Of a stretch of 64,000 nucleotides of DNA, positions 18,207 to 26,837 are shown piece by piece. The DNA lies in NCBI RefSeq assembly GCF_001507435.1, contig NZ_LMWH01000234.1:35046-99045 (forward strand), read 5' to 3'. The number at the start of each line of letters is the position of its first letter. Position 1 is the first letter of the stretch. The DNA comes from Streptomyces sp. NRRL F-5122. GTDB taxonomy: Bacteria > Actinomycetota > Actinomycetes > Streptomycetales > Streptomycetaceae. The notes under the pieces are model-generated. The model was not told where the DNA came from. It made no database searches and was given only the letters and a program-made list of their open reading frames with translations. Made by a program: the position numbers and the translations under genes.

Positions 18207-18674
18207 TCACAGCTTCACCGGGGTACCGCTGTCCGTCTTGCCATGCTCGCGCACCGCGATCCGAGCGAGCTTCGTCAGCATCATGCCGTTGCGGATTGCC
18301 ATGATGTAGTCCACGGGGACCCCGTGCATCCTGGTGCCCGGTCCCCGCAGGGGGTGCCAGTCAAGGATCAAGAGGGTGTTCTCGCCCCAGGGGATCAGGT
18401 TCATGGCGATGCGGGCCGCGCCGAAGGGGCCCGCCTTGGCTTCCAGCTCCAAACGTTGTTCCGGTACGGAGACCCGGACGACACAGGTGTCCTCAAGAGC
18501 CAGGGGGCCGGCACCGACCCGGAGTTGCAGGTGTGCGCCCACGTCCGGCCAGTGCGGGTCAGCCGCGAGAACCTGCTGGTTTCCCGTTACCCATTCGCTG
18601 TACCGATGACCGTCGGAGAGCAGGCTCCAGACCTCGGACGGCGAGCTCAGGATCAGACGGCGATTCCGGGCCAC
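18207..18674 (-). CDS. SRPBCC-superfamily protein
   Basis: About 155 residues with the START/polyketide-cyclase-like SRPBCC fold: SSPSEVWSLLSDGHRYSEWV is the characteristic first helix after strand one, and the C-terminal helix VPVDYIMAIRNGMMLTKLAR closes the pocket. Such proteins bind hydrophobic ligands; some are toxins of MT0933-type antitoxins (Rv0910). GTG 18674 sits 10 bases after AAGGAG; GTG 18683, directly after it, is too close. Ligand unknown. Confidence 0.8.
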   Translation of the reverse strand: MARNRRLILSSPSEVWSLLSDGHRYSEWVTGNQQVLAADPHWPDVGAHLQLRVGAGPLALEDTCVVRVSVPEQRLELEAKAGPFGAARIAMNLIPWGENTLLILDWHPLRGPGTRMHGVPVDYIMAIRNGMMLTKLARIAVREHGKTDSGTPVKL

Positions 18675-19010
18675 GCCGACCACGCTCCTTCAGGAAGAGG
18701 CCACCCATCGGTGCGGGGCCGGAGTGGAACGGCCGCAGCGTCTGGTACGAATGGCCTGCACGGCTGTTTGAGCTGCCTTTCGACCCTAGCCGCGCACATC
18801 ATGTCGAGCACCTTGAAAACGGGCTGCTGTCCGATGCCCGAGGCGTCAACCGGCAGGCGGGCAGTGCCCAGTAGTAGACCCATGTGCCGACGCTTCGCGG
18901 AACGCCCGCTCGAGCTCCTCCTCATCGAAGGAGGGACCGGCCAGGAGACCCCGCCTCGACCACCTCGGCGTGGGAGGTGAGGAGCCCCCGTCGCCGACCC
19001 CCGGGTGCGC
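18675..19010. other. Intergenic stretch, no convincing gene
   Basis: Between two reverse-strand genes. A short reverse frame near 18840-18930 reads FDEEELERAFREASAHG, which looks protein-like, but it has no clear start or family and stops after about 10 further residues. It may be a remnant. Confidence 0.3.
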
Positions 19011-19223
19011 TCAGTGCTCCCACACGTCCGGCCCACCACCGCGCCACTCGATCAGGTCACATGTCCTGACGGACTGCTCATCCTGATCCATGATGCCCTG
19101 GTTCTGCAAGAAGAACGTCAGCTCCTGGAGCGAATAAGCGGTGCCGAGGATGGCCCCGTCCGCACGCACCCGTCGGCCGCCCGTCTCCGAGGGTGGATAC
19201 ACGATCACACGACGTTCAGCCAC
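19011..19223 (-). CDS. Conserved small Streptomyces protein, unknown function
   Basis: 70 residues: AERRVIVYPPSETGGRRVRA, ILGTAYSLQELTFFLQ and a C-terminal DLIEWRGGGPDVWEH. Small proteins with this PPSxxGGRRVR opening and DLIEWxGGGPxxW ending recur across Streptomyces genomes, and the coding pattern is sound. Soluble, no motif with a known function. GTG 19223, with GAGG about 8 bases upstream. Confidence 0.72.
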   Translation of the reverse strand: MAERRVIVYPPSETGGRRVRADGAILGTAYSLQELTFFLQNQGIMDQDEQSVRTCDLIEWRGGGPDVWEH

Positions 19224-19654
19224 ACATCCAGCCTCGCGCTCGCGCTCGATTCACGCACACCGACGACGCCCCTCCGCTCCGCGACATGACCGACGGACTC
19301 CGGGCAGGGGCACGCCCGAGAAACTCCCTGATGCGCCGCGTCCGCCACATCACGCAGGAATGGGCTGGCACCACCCCGGTCAGGCTCCGCCACCGCACTG
19401 GATCATGGAGTCGCGCCTCCGCCCGAGTGCATCCGATCGGCGCCGCTGCAACAGGATCTGCCTTCGACCGGCACTCCTCCCCCAGCCCGGCACGCCCCAC
19501 TCGCACATCTCGACCGTCTCATTCCGACCGATTTGGCGCCTCGCATGTCACCCCATATTCCCGGCAGTTGGCATCGCACTGGGGCGAACCAGCCGCAACC
19601 TAGGATGCATTGACGGGACACCACTCGAAGGACAAAGATCGAGGGCGCGAGATT
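19224..19654. other. Promoter region of the GH92 gene
   Basis: 430 bases without a credible gene. TAGGAT at 19601-19606 fits the TANNNT -10 consensus, and the LacI-type palindrome lies about 50 bases downstream of it, before the GH92 ribosome site. No convincing -35 element is seen. Confidence 0.4.
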
Positions 19655-19666
19655 GACAACGTTGTC
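19655..19666. promoter_or_regulatory. LacI-family operator upstream of the GH92 gene
   Basis: GACAACGTTGTC is a perfect 12-base palindrome centred on CpG, the form bound by LacI/GalR-family repressors. It ends 16 bases before the start codon, in the 5' leader of the mannosidase transcript, so binding would block transcription. The repressor gene is not in the window. Confidence 0.7.
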
Positions 19667-19682
19667 GCAAGAAAGGAACGCG

Positions 19683-22043
19683 ATGAGAGCGTTGCAACGC
19701 GTGTTCACCGCCTTGTTGCTCGCCACCACCGTGGTCGCCGCCTCCGCCACCTCCGGCGTCGCGAACGCCAGGGCACAGGGCCCGAGGTTCGCCGACGATC
19801 CCACCACGCTGGTCGACACGTCCATCGGCAACAACGGTGACGGAACCACCTTCCCGGGCGCCGCAGTGCCGTTCGGCATGGTGCAGCTGAGTCCCGACAC
19901 ACAGTTGAACCAGTACGCGTCGTACGACTACAAGCAGGACACCATCCTCGGCTTCAGTCACACGCACCTGTCCGGTGTCGGCTGCCAGACGATGGGCAAC
20001 TTCCGGTTCATGCCGACCACGGGCGCGGTCACGTCGTCCGACCCGGCTCAGTACGGTGCGAAGTTCAGCCACGGCAACGAGACTCGCGCACCGGGCTATT
20101 ACGGTGTGAAGCTCGACAACGGGATCCAGGCCGAGCTCACCGCGACGCAGCGGACCGGCCAGCACCGCTACACCTACCCCGCCGGATCGGGCGGCGAGAA
20201 CGTGCTCATCGAGGTCGGGCAGAGCAACGGCAGCACCTACGCCGGTGACGTCCACGTCGTCGGCGACAACACCGTCGAGGGCTGGCTCCAGGGCGGCAAC
20301 TTCTGCGGTGAGACCGGCAAGGAGCGCTACCGGATCTTCTTCAGTGCCACGTTCGACCGTACGTTCTCGAGTTTCGGCACATGGAGCGACGGCACGCTGA
20401 CCCCGAACCAGCGTGACGCCTCACGCGGCACCAGGCGCGCGGGTGCCTGGGTGACGTTCGACCCGGCCAAGGGCGACCAGGTCGGTGCTTCGGTGGGTCT
20501 GTCCTACACCTCGATCGACGGCGCGCGCCTCAACCGCAAGGCGGAGCAGCCGAAGTCGTTCGACAAGGCCCGCACCGCGGCGCACGCCACCTGGAAGGAC
20601 GAGCTGAACCGCATGCGTGTGGCCGGCGGCAGCACCGCCGATCAACGCACGTACTACAGCGCGCTCTACCACTCGCTGCTGCACCCGTCGATCGGGTCCG
20701 ACGTCGACAAGCGCTACCGCGGCTTCGACGACCAGGTGCACCGCGCGGACTCCACCTACTACCAGATGTTCTCGCTCTGGGACACCTACCGTTCGCAGAA
20801 CCAGTTGGTGGCCCTGCTGAACCCGGACAAGGCCGCCGACATGGCCAAGTCCGTGCTGCACATATATCAGGACGGTGGCTGGCTACCGCGCTGGGCGCTG
20901 GGCAACAGCGAGACCAACGTGATGAGCGGCGACCCGATCACCCCGTGGATCGTCGACATCTACAACCGGGGACTGCTCGACAAGGTCACCGCACGGCAGT
21001 TGTTCGACGCGCTCTGGAAGAACGTCAACGACGTCCCCTCGGACCAGTCCATATTCCGCGGCCGTGACGGCAACCCGACGTATGTCCAGAACGGCTGGGT
21101 CGCGTACCAGAACCTGCCCGGGTACAAGTACGGGGACAGCCGCCAGGCGGGTTCGGCGACACTCGAGTACGCACTCGCCGACTGCGCCCTGTCCACGATG
21201 GCCGACGGGCTCGGCTACCAGGACAAGGCCGCTACGCTCGCCTCGCGCTGCGACAACTTCGCCAAGCTCTGGGCCCCCGGCGTCACATCACAGGGCTTCT
21301 CCGGGTTCCCGGTCGCCAGGAACGCGGACGGCACCGTCGCGGGCAACCCCGACCCCACCCAGACCGCCCCGTTCCACGAGGGCACCGCGTGGCAGTACCA
21401 GTGGCTCGCCCAGCAGGATCCGCAGACCCTCTTCGGGCTCATGGGCGGTCAGGCGCAGGCCGAGCAGCGACTCGACAAGTTCTTCGACATGCCGACCGTG
21501 CTCACCGACCCGGCGAAGGCCGCTTCGGACTCCTGGGTGACCGGCGCCTACGACTACCACAACAACTTCGCCTTCAACCCCAACAACGAGCCCGACTTCC
21601 ACGCTCCGTGGATGTACACGTGGACCGGCGCGCCGTGGAAGACCTCGGCCGTGCTGCGCGCGATGCGAACGCTTTTCACCGACAGCGTGTACGGCATGCC
21701 CGGCAATGACGACCTCGGCGCCACCTCGTCGTTGCTCGTCTTCGCCATGGCCGGCGTCTTCGAGGCCCAGCCCGGCGCAGCCAACTACGTGATCACCGCA
21801 CCCATGTTCGAAAAGGTCCAGATCCGGCCGGAACACGGACGCACGATCACCATCGAGGCACCGGGTGCCGACGCATCCAAGCTCCAGTACGTGTCCTCCG
21901 TAGACACGGGCAAGGGCAAGTTGCGCCAGAGCTGGCTCTCCCACAAGGATCTGCTGCGCTCCGGCACGATCAAGATCAAGCTCTCCGACAAGCCCACGAG
22001 TTGGGGCGCCGACGCCGCCCCGCCCGCCATGGCCCGGAACTGA
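19683..22043 (+). CDS. Secreted GH92 family alpha-mannosidase
   Basis: 786 residues with an N-terminal signal peptide (ALQRVFTALLLATTVVAASA). The mature start DTSIGNNGDGTTFPGAAVPF GMVQLSPDT, in two joined pieces, is the GH92 N-terminal signature; YDYKQDTILGFSHTHLSGVG and GNSETNVMSGDP follow. Near the C-terminus GMPGNDDLGATSSLLVFA carries the acidic residues used by these calcium-dependent inverting exo-mannosidases. They trim alpha-1,2/1,3-linked mannose from glycans outside the cell. ATG 19683 follows AAAGGAACGCG. Monocistronic, ends at a strong hairpin, and sits behind a LacI-type operator, so mannan-derived sugar induction is likely. Confidence 0.93.
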   Translation: MRALQRVFTALLLATTVVAASATSGVANARAQGPRFADDPTTLVDTSIGNNGDGTTFPGAAVPFGMVQLSPDTQLNQYASYDYKQDTILGFSHTHLSGVGCQTMGNFRFMPTTGAVTSSDPAQYGAKFSHGNETRAPGYYGVKLDNGIQAELTATQRTGQHRYTYPAGSGGENVLIEVGQSNGSTYAGDVHVVGDNTVEGWLQGGNFCGETGKERYRIFFSATFDRTFSSFGTWSDGTLTPNQRDASRGTRRAGAWVTFDPAKGDQVGASVGLSYTSIDGARLNRKAEQPKSFDKARTAAHATWKDELNRMRVAGGSTADQRTYYSALYHSLLHPSIGSDVDKRYRGFDDQVHRADSTYYQMFSLWDTYRSQNQLVALLNPDKAADMAKSVLHIYQDGGWLPRWALGNSETNVMSGDPITPWIVDIYNRGLLDKVTARQLFDALWKNVNDVPSDQSIFRGRDGNPTYVQNGWVAYQNLPGYKYGDSRQAGSATLEYALADCALSTMADGLGYQDKAATLASRCDNFAKLWAPGVTSQGFSGFPVARNADGTVAGNPDPTQTAPFHEGTAWQYQWLAQQDPQTLFGLMGGQAQAEQRLDKFFDMPTVLTDPAKAASDSWVTGAYDYHNNFAFNPNNEPDFHAPWMYTWTGAPWKTSAVLRAMRTLFTDSVYGMPGNDDLGATSSLLVFAMAGVFEAQPGAANYVITAPMFEKVQIRPEHGRTITIEAPGADASKLQYVSSVDTGKGKLRQSWLSHKDLLRSGTIKIKLSDKPTSWGADAAPPAMARN

Positions 22044-22050
22044 GGTTTCT

Positions 22051-22081
22051 GGTGCGGCCCCTCCCCCAGAGGGGCCGCACC
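22051..22081 (+). terminator. Terminator of the GH92 gene
   Basis: GGTGCGGCCCCTC (22051-22063), loop CCCCA, GAGGGGCCGCACC (22069-22081): a perfect 13-base stem starting 7 bases after the stop codon. No T-run. Confidence 0.85.
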
Positions 22082-22561
22082 CGGGCTTCACCCTCTGCTG
22101 ATCACCTCTTCGTGAGACCCCGCGCTTCGGACCGAGGACACGCCACAGCTCTATTGCACATGACTTGCAACAACAACAATAATGCACCAGCATGGGTCGT
22201 GGCGGGGTCGGCCCGTCGGCTTTCGGCAGTGCAGCGCCTTGAACGGCGCGCACCTGGCCGAAAGGTGATCGTCTTCTCAACCGGCTCCAGCCGGATCCGG
22301 CCGACCCCGCGCACATCAGCCCCAGCGACCGGCCGGACAACCTTGCAGCGCTGCACTCGCCCGGCAGAACGGTCCTCGTCGGCCTCGATGCCCCTTTGCG
22401 AACGTGACACCCGGCGGTCCGAACGTCATGGCGAGTCGACGACCGGCCGGAACAGCGCACCCCGCTCGAGGACGCCCCACTTCGCACATGCATCATGTTT
22501 ATGGACTTGTTCGATTTCTCGGTCAGGCGCCCGGGACGGGTGGGCCGCGCACGGAGGATCA
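22082..22561. other. Intergenic stretch with an AT-richer patch
   Basis: No credible gene. Around 22154-22190 the base composition drops sharply in GC (CTTGCAACAACAACAATAAT), unlike its surroundings, and could be part of a promoter or a regulator site for the downstream MEKHLA gene. No clear symmetry was found. Confidence 0.35.
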
Positions 22562-23035
22562 ATGCACCACGCGAATCTGCCGGACGGAGCGAATCCGACC
22601 TTCTCCCGGCTCCTGCTGTCCAGCTACGAACGCCAGACGGGTCGGCCGTTGTGCCCGGCCGCCTGGTCCTCGGACGAGGGGGCGGCCGAGTGGCTGTACC
22701 GGCAGGCACCGTTCGGGTTGCTCGTCCATGACACGGCCGACGATCCGGTGTTCGTCTACGCCAATCGCACCGCGCAGCAGCGCTTCGACTACACCTGGCA
22801 GGAGTTCACCGCGCTGCCCTCGCGCCTGTCCGCAGCACCCCATGACCAGCCCGGTCGCGACTCGTTCATCGCATCAGTGGCCGCCAACGGCCACGCCTCG
22901 GGATACCGAGGTCTGCGCCGGACCAGGACGGGCGGACGCTTCTGGATAGAGGACGTCACCATGTGGAACGTGACGGACGCCGACGGTGTCCACCACGGCC
23001 AGGCCGCCGTCTTCCACTCCTGGTCGGACGCGTAG
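22562..23035 (+). CDS. MEKHLA (PAS-like) domain protein
   Basis: 157 residues, nearly all one PAS-like MEKHLA domain: LYRQAPFGLLVHDTADDPVF, VYANRTAQQRFDYTW and RFWIEDVTMWNVTDADG are typical of this family, found alone in bacteria and at the C-terminus of plant HD-ZIP III proteins. A sensory role is presumed. ATG 22562 follows GGAGGATCA. No output domain or signalling partner is adjacent. Confidence 0.85.
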   Translation: MHHANLPDGANPTFSRLLLSSYERQTGRPLCPAAWSSDEGAAEWLYRQAPFGLLVHDTADDPVFVYANRTAQQRFDYTWQEFTALPSRLSAAPHDQPGRDSFIASVAANGHASGYRGLRRTRTGGRFWIEDVTMWNVTDADGVHHGQAAVFHSWSDA

Positions 23036-23409
23036 AGCTCCGTTACGACCTCCGCCACCACGGCTGTCCGGCCCTGGCACCCCGGGGCGGCCGCCACGCG
23101 GCACTCCCGCACGGCCCTACGTTTCGGACGTGCCGTACAGGACGTGACCGCCGGCAACACCGACACCTTGGCTGTCACCAGCACTGGCCCGTCCTCCAGG
23201 TACCGCCCCGTCCCCAGCCTTCTGCGCAACGCCCATCGGACAACGTGACAGCGCGCTCACCCAGGGTTGGCGGCAGATCGCCTCTGGTCGGCCGCGGAGG
23301 CCCTCTTGACAGGACCGACCGGCACATGGAGGGCGGCGTCGGTCGGCGGCAACGGACAACGGGCGAATATTCACCGGCCCACCGGTTGCGGTCATGCTCT
23401 AATCGCCGG
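23036..23409. other. Intergenic stretch, no gene recognised
   Basis: About 370 bases before the GNAT gene. No coherent reading frame. The end of the region carries TCTAAT at 23398-23403, six bases before the GNAT start codon, a possible -10 element for a leaderless transcript. Confidence 0.35.
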
Positions 23410-24093
23410 ATGACGAAGATCGAATCAGGGCTCATACGACGTTGGCTGGACGGCTGGACCGTCGCCCGCTCGCTGCCCGAGGCCGAGCAGGTCGAGCCCG
23501 CCGGGGACGGCCTGCGGTCCAAGTGCGACCAACCCGGCCGGGAGGTCGAGGTGTTCGCACTGCGCGCGGACGAGGACCCCGAGTCCTTGGCACGGCTGGC
23601 GGCAGCCGTCGCCGCCGCGCAACAGATCACCTGGCTCACGGTGCCCACGTTGCACCCAGGCACAGTCGAGTCCGTCGTCGACGCCGCCGGACTGGAGGTG
23701 CTCCACCGCTCAGAGTGGTTCATGACCACGGATCTGACCGAGCACCCGCAGCACGCGCCTGCCGCGCCGTACAAGCGCGAGGTGCGCACGGAGGGACCAG
23801 TCACGCTCGTCTCCCTCCATGCCCCCTCCGGAGAGGTGGCGGCGCGCGGCACCATCGCCGTGGTCGGCGGTGATGCGATCGCCGATCGCATCGAGACGGA
23901 CCCCGCACACCGCCGACGCGGCCTGGGCCGCGCCGTGATGAGCGCTCTGGCGGAGGCCGCCGTGTCCCAGGGTGCCCGTACCGGTCTTCTCATTGCCAGC
24001 GAGGAAGGCCGGCGGCTCTACTCCTCCCTCGGCTGGCACCACAAAGCCGATGTCCTGATCGCCCGGGGACCGACGGTTCCCGCCGTCGGGTAG
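23410..24093 (+). CDS. GNAT family N-acetyltransferase
   Basis: 227 residues. The catalytic acetyl-CoA site is in the C-terminal half: IETDPAHRRRGLGRAVMSAL is motif A (R/Q-x-x-G-x-G/A), and YSSLGWHH is the closing motif B. The first 140 residues are a less conserved N-terminal region, possibly a degenerate second GNAT lobe. Transfers acetyl from acetyl-CoA to an amine; the acceptor is unknown. ATG 23410 has no ribosome site but a -10-like TCTAAT lies six bases upstream, suggesting leaderless translation. A sirtuin deacetylase gene follows after 180 bases in the same direction. Confidence 0.85.
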   Translation: MTKIESGLIRRWLDGWTVARSLPEAEQVEPAGDGLRSKCDQPGREVEVFALRADEDPESLARLAAAVAAAQQITWLTVPTLHPGTVESVVDAAGLEVLHRSEWFMTTDLTEHPQHAPAAPYKREVRTEGPVTLVSLHAPSGEVAARGTIAVVGGDAIADRIETDPAHRRRGLGRAVMSALAEAAVSQGARTGLLIASEEGRRLYSSLGWHHKADVLIARGPTVPAVG

Positions 24094-24261
24094 GACGTGT
24101 CGCCTTGTACGAAGGCCCCGTCGAGCAGGAGCTTGCCGCCGAAGGTGTCGTGGACGTTCGCGGCGAACCGCTTCGACTGAGTCATGGCGTCCACCCGGCA
24201 CCGACCAACCGGGAGGCGGCGCGGGTGGCCGGCGTGCAGGCAGGATGCACCGAAGGCGCCC

Positions 24262-24267
24262 TAGACT
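24262..24267 (+). promoter_or_regulatory. -10 box giving a probable leaderless sirtuin mRNA
   Basis: TAGACT fits the TANNNT -10 consensus and ends six bases before ATG 24274, so transcription would begin at the start codon. No ribosome site precedes that ATG. No clear -35 was seen. Confidence 0.5.
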
Positions 24268-24273
24268 GCATGT

Positions 24274-25161
24274 ATGCGCATGCGTCCCATCGTCGGCCCC
24301 GTACCCGACACCGGTGTGCGTCCCGCCGGGGGGATGGAAGAGATCGCCGAGCAACTCGCAGCCGGCGGGGTGGCCGTCCTGACCGGAGCAGGCATATCCA
24401 CCGAGTCCGGCATCCCCGACTACCGGGGCGCGACCGGGCGGCACCGACGGCACTCCCCCATGACCTACCAGGACTTCGTATCGAACGAGGCGAACCGCCG
24501 CCGCTACTGGGCCCGCGGCTATATCGGGCGCCGCGCCATCGCGGCCGCCCGGCCCAACGCCGGACACCACGCCGTGCAGGCACTGCGCACCTCCGGGTAC
24601 GTCGACGCCGTGATCACACAAAATGTCGACGGGCTGCACCACGCCGCCGGGACGACGGACGCTGTCCCACTGCACGGCAGCCTGGACCGTGTCATCTGCC
24701 TCGACTGCGGAACGATCGGTCCCCGCGACGAACTGGATGCCCGACTGCTCGCCGCGAACATGGAATTCCCCGCCGCGCACGATGCCGCCCGACTGCCCGT
24801 CAACCCTGACGGCGACATCGAACTGCCGGACGACCTCGTCGACACCTTCCGCGTCGTGCCGTGCCAGCACTGCGGCGGTGTACTCAAGCCATATGTCGTG
24901 TTCTTCGGCGAGAACGTGCCCAAGCCTCGCATCCAGAAATGCTTCGACCTGATCGACGCGGCCGATTCGCTACTCGTCCTCGGCTCGTCGCTGGCCGTCC
25001 TGTCGGGACTGCGGTTCGTGCGTCGCGCCGCGAAGGACGGCAAGCCCGTCTCCATCATCAACCTCGGCCCGACACGCGGCGACGACATCGCGTACGCACA
25101 CGCAGCACTCCCACTCGGCAAGGCCCTCACCGAACTGACCCAACGCCTCGACATTCCCTGA
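24274..25161 (+). CDS. Sirtuin (SIR2 family) NAD-dependent protein deacylase
   Basis: 295 residues. NAD-binding motifs GAGISTESGIPDYRG and TQNVDGLH, catalytic His in PLHGS, structural zinc pairs CLDC and CQHC, and the late GSSLAV and NLGPTR motifs are all intact, so an active enzyme is expected. It removes acyl groups from lysine, producing nicotinamide and O-acyl-ADP-ribose, in the cytoplasm. The length and the long insertion between the cysteine pairs resemble SIRT4-like class II sirtuins. It follows a GNAT acetyltransferase, so the two may act on a common target; this is inference. Confidence 0.93.
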   Translation: MRMRPIVGPVPDTGVRPAGGMEEIAEQLAAGGVAVLTGAGISTESGIPDYRGATGRHRRHSPMTYQDFVSNEANRRRYWARGYIGRRAIAAARPNAGHHAVQALRTSGYVDAVITQNVDGLHHAAGTTDAVPLHGSLDRVICLDCGTIGPRDELDARLLAANMEFPAAHDAARLPVNPDGDIELPDDLVDTFRVVPCQHCGGVLKPYVVFFGENVPKPRIQKCFDLIDAADSLLVLGSSLAVLSGLRFVRRAAKDGKPVSIINLGPTRGDDIAYAHAALPLGKALTELTQRLDIP

Positions 25162-25812
25162 ACCCATCCCACGACTCCTGCAGCGCACCTATCGATCGGA
25201 CCTCCGTGTCCACGGAACGGCGCGGCGCCCGAACAAGCCAGTCCGCCGGAAACGCGGCCGTTGCGCGCCGGCTCCCCCTCGGGCGTCGCCTTCTGGCATC
25301 CATCCTGGTCATCCACAACGACAGGTCCCTGGTACGAGCCCCCTTCGCCCCGAGCGTCACAGGCCCGGGTTCAAAGGCTCGACCGAACAAGCCTCTCGCC
25401 CAGGCACACCGGATCCGAGGCCTAAAGCCGGGCGGGGCAAGGGACGTGCCAGGCACGAATGAGTCAGCACTCGCCACCGCCCACCGGACCAGGACGGGCC
25501 TGAACACGACTCGCGCTGGAAAGTGCCGTCCCGGCGGGTGCCGATGGACGTCGGATCCGACGTGACGCCGAGACGTGCAGGTCGCGCCTGTACCTTGGTG
25601 GCGTTGCACGGCGACACCTGGAAGGCCGAGCGGCCGGGCCGGGAACAGCCGTGCCGGCCGGCACGGCTGCACCGGCCGAGGGACCGGCGCCGCGCGGGCG
25701 GGGAACGAGGGGACCACACGGTCGTCCACCCCACCGGGATCCGGGTCCCAACAGGCGCGGCACATACGCCGTGCAGGCGGACCACGACGTATTTCTGCAG
25801 GAGGACTGTTTC
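25162..25812. other. Long region without a convincing gene
   Basis: 640 bases between sirtuin and PIG-L genes. Frames are open on both strands but none resembles a family. It carries a 24-base perfect palindrome at 25646-25669. A GGGTTCAAA string near 25368 resembles a tRNA T-loop but has no pairing stem. Confidence 0.4.
25646..25669. repeat. 24-base perfect palindrome
   Basis: CAGCCGTGCCGG joined directly to its complement CCGGCACGGCTG, about 145 bases upstream of the PIG-L start. It could be an operator or a cruciform-forming terminator of the sirtuin transcript. Confidence 0.7.
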
Positions 25813-26646
25813 ATGCCCGACCGCCCCTTGACGCTCATGGCAGTACACGCTCACCCCGACGATGAGGCCACCGGAACCGGAGGGGTCCTCGCCCGGTACG
25901 CGGCGGAAGGCATTCGCACGGTTCTCGTGACGTGTACCGACGGCGGCTGCGGTGACGGACCCGGTGGCATCAAGCCCGGCGATCCCGAACACGATTCGGC
26001 AGCGGTCGCCTTGATGCGCCGCCGAGAACTTCAGGCGAGCTGCGACATCCTGAAAGTCAGCCATCTGGAGATGCTGGGCTATGCCGACTCCGGGATGATG
26101 GGCTGGCCGAGCAACAACGTCCCCGGAGCCTTCTGGCAGACCCCCGTACACGAGGGCGCCGCCCGACTCGCGGAACTCATGCGGCACTACCGGCCCGATG
26201 TGGTCGTCACCTATGACGAGAACGGCTTCTACGGCCACCCCGACCACATCCAGGCCCACCGCATCACGATGGCGGCGCTGGAGATGACGGCGCCGACACC
26301 AAAGGTGTACTGGACCACGATGCCCCACTCGATGATGCACCGGTTCGGCCAGATCATGCGCGAATTCCATGAAGACATGCCGGAACCGGATCCTGCCGAG
26401 GCCGCAGCGATGGCCGAGATCGGCCTGCCCGACGACGAGATCACCACCTGGGTGGACACCACCGCGTTCAGCGGTCAGAAGTTCGACGCGTTGGCCGCCC
26501 ACGCCAGCCAGGGCGACAACATCTTCTTCCTCAACATGGGCAAGGACAGGTTCGGCGAGTTCATGGGCACGGAGACCTTCCTACGTGTCCACGACACCAC
26601 CGGCGCCGCCATACCGGAGAACGACCTCTTCGCCGGACTGCGCTGA
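25813..26646 (+). CDS. PIG-L family deacetylase (MshB/Mca-like)
   Basis: 277 residues. Zinc motif AHPDDE at residues 13-18 and HPDH at 142-145 match the metal ligands of mycothiol enzymes MshB and Mca (His, Asp, His), a metal-dependent N-deacetylase/amidase fold. The length suits this group. It could deacetylate GlcNAc-inositol, cleave mycothiol conjugates, or act on a secondary metabolite; the sequence does not decide. ATG 25813 follows AGGAGG with good spacing. Converges on the laccase gene. Confidence 0.88.
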   Translation: MPDRPLTLMAVHAHPDDEATGTGGVLARYAAEGIRTVLVTCTDGGCGDGPGGIKPGDPEHDSAAVALMRRRELQASCDILKVSHLEMLGYADSGMMGWPSNNVPGAFWQTPVHEGAARLAELMRHYRPDVVVTYDENGFYGHPDHIQAHRITMAALEMTAPTPKVYWTTMPHSMMHRFGQIMREFHEDMPEPDPAEAAAMAEIGLPDDEITTWVDTTAFSGQKFDALAAHASQGDNIFFLNMGKDRFGEFMGTETFLRVHDTTGAAIPENDLFAGLR

Positions 26647-26837
26647 CCCGTCCCGGCCGGCCGGGAAATCACAACGCCCCCGTACGGCGCGAAAGGACGG
26701 GGCCACACGCCCGCAGGCGTACGGCATGTCCACGCGTGTTCCGCTCCGGCAGTCGCCTCCAGGCCCATGGCCGATGACGGGGAAGCCGTCGTCCGGCCGG
26801 GCCTCGGAAGGCTTGCGCCTGCGCGGGCCGCGGCCCG

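Noticed and set aside
25366..25380. GGGTTCAAA, resembling a tRNA T-loop
   Set aside because: No complementary stem around it and no acceptor, D or anticodon arm within 80 bases.
26670..26700. CCCCGT-ACGGGG repeat between PIG-L and laccase genes
   Set aside because: Short arms far apart; not a convincing terminator.
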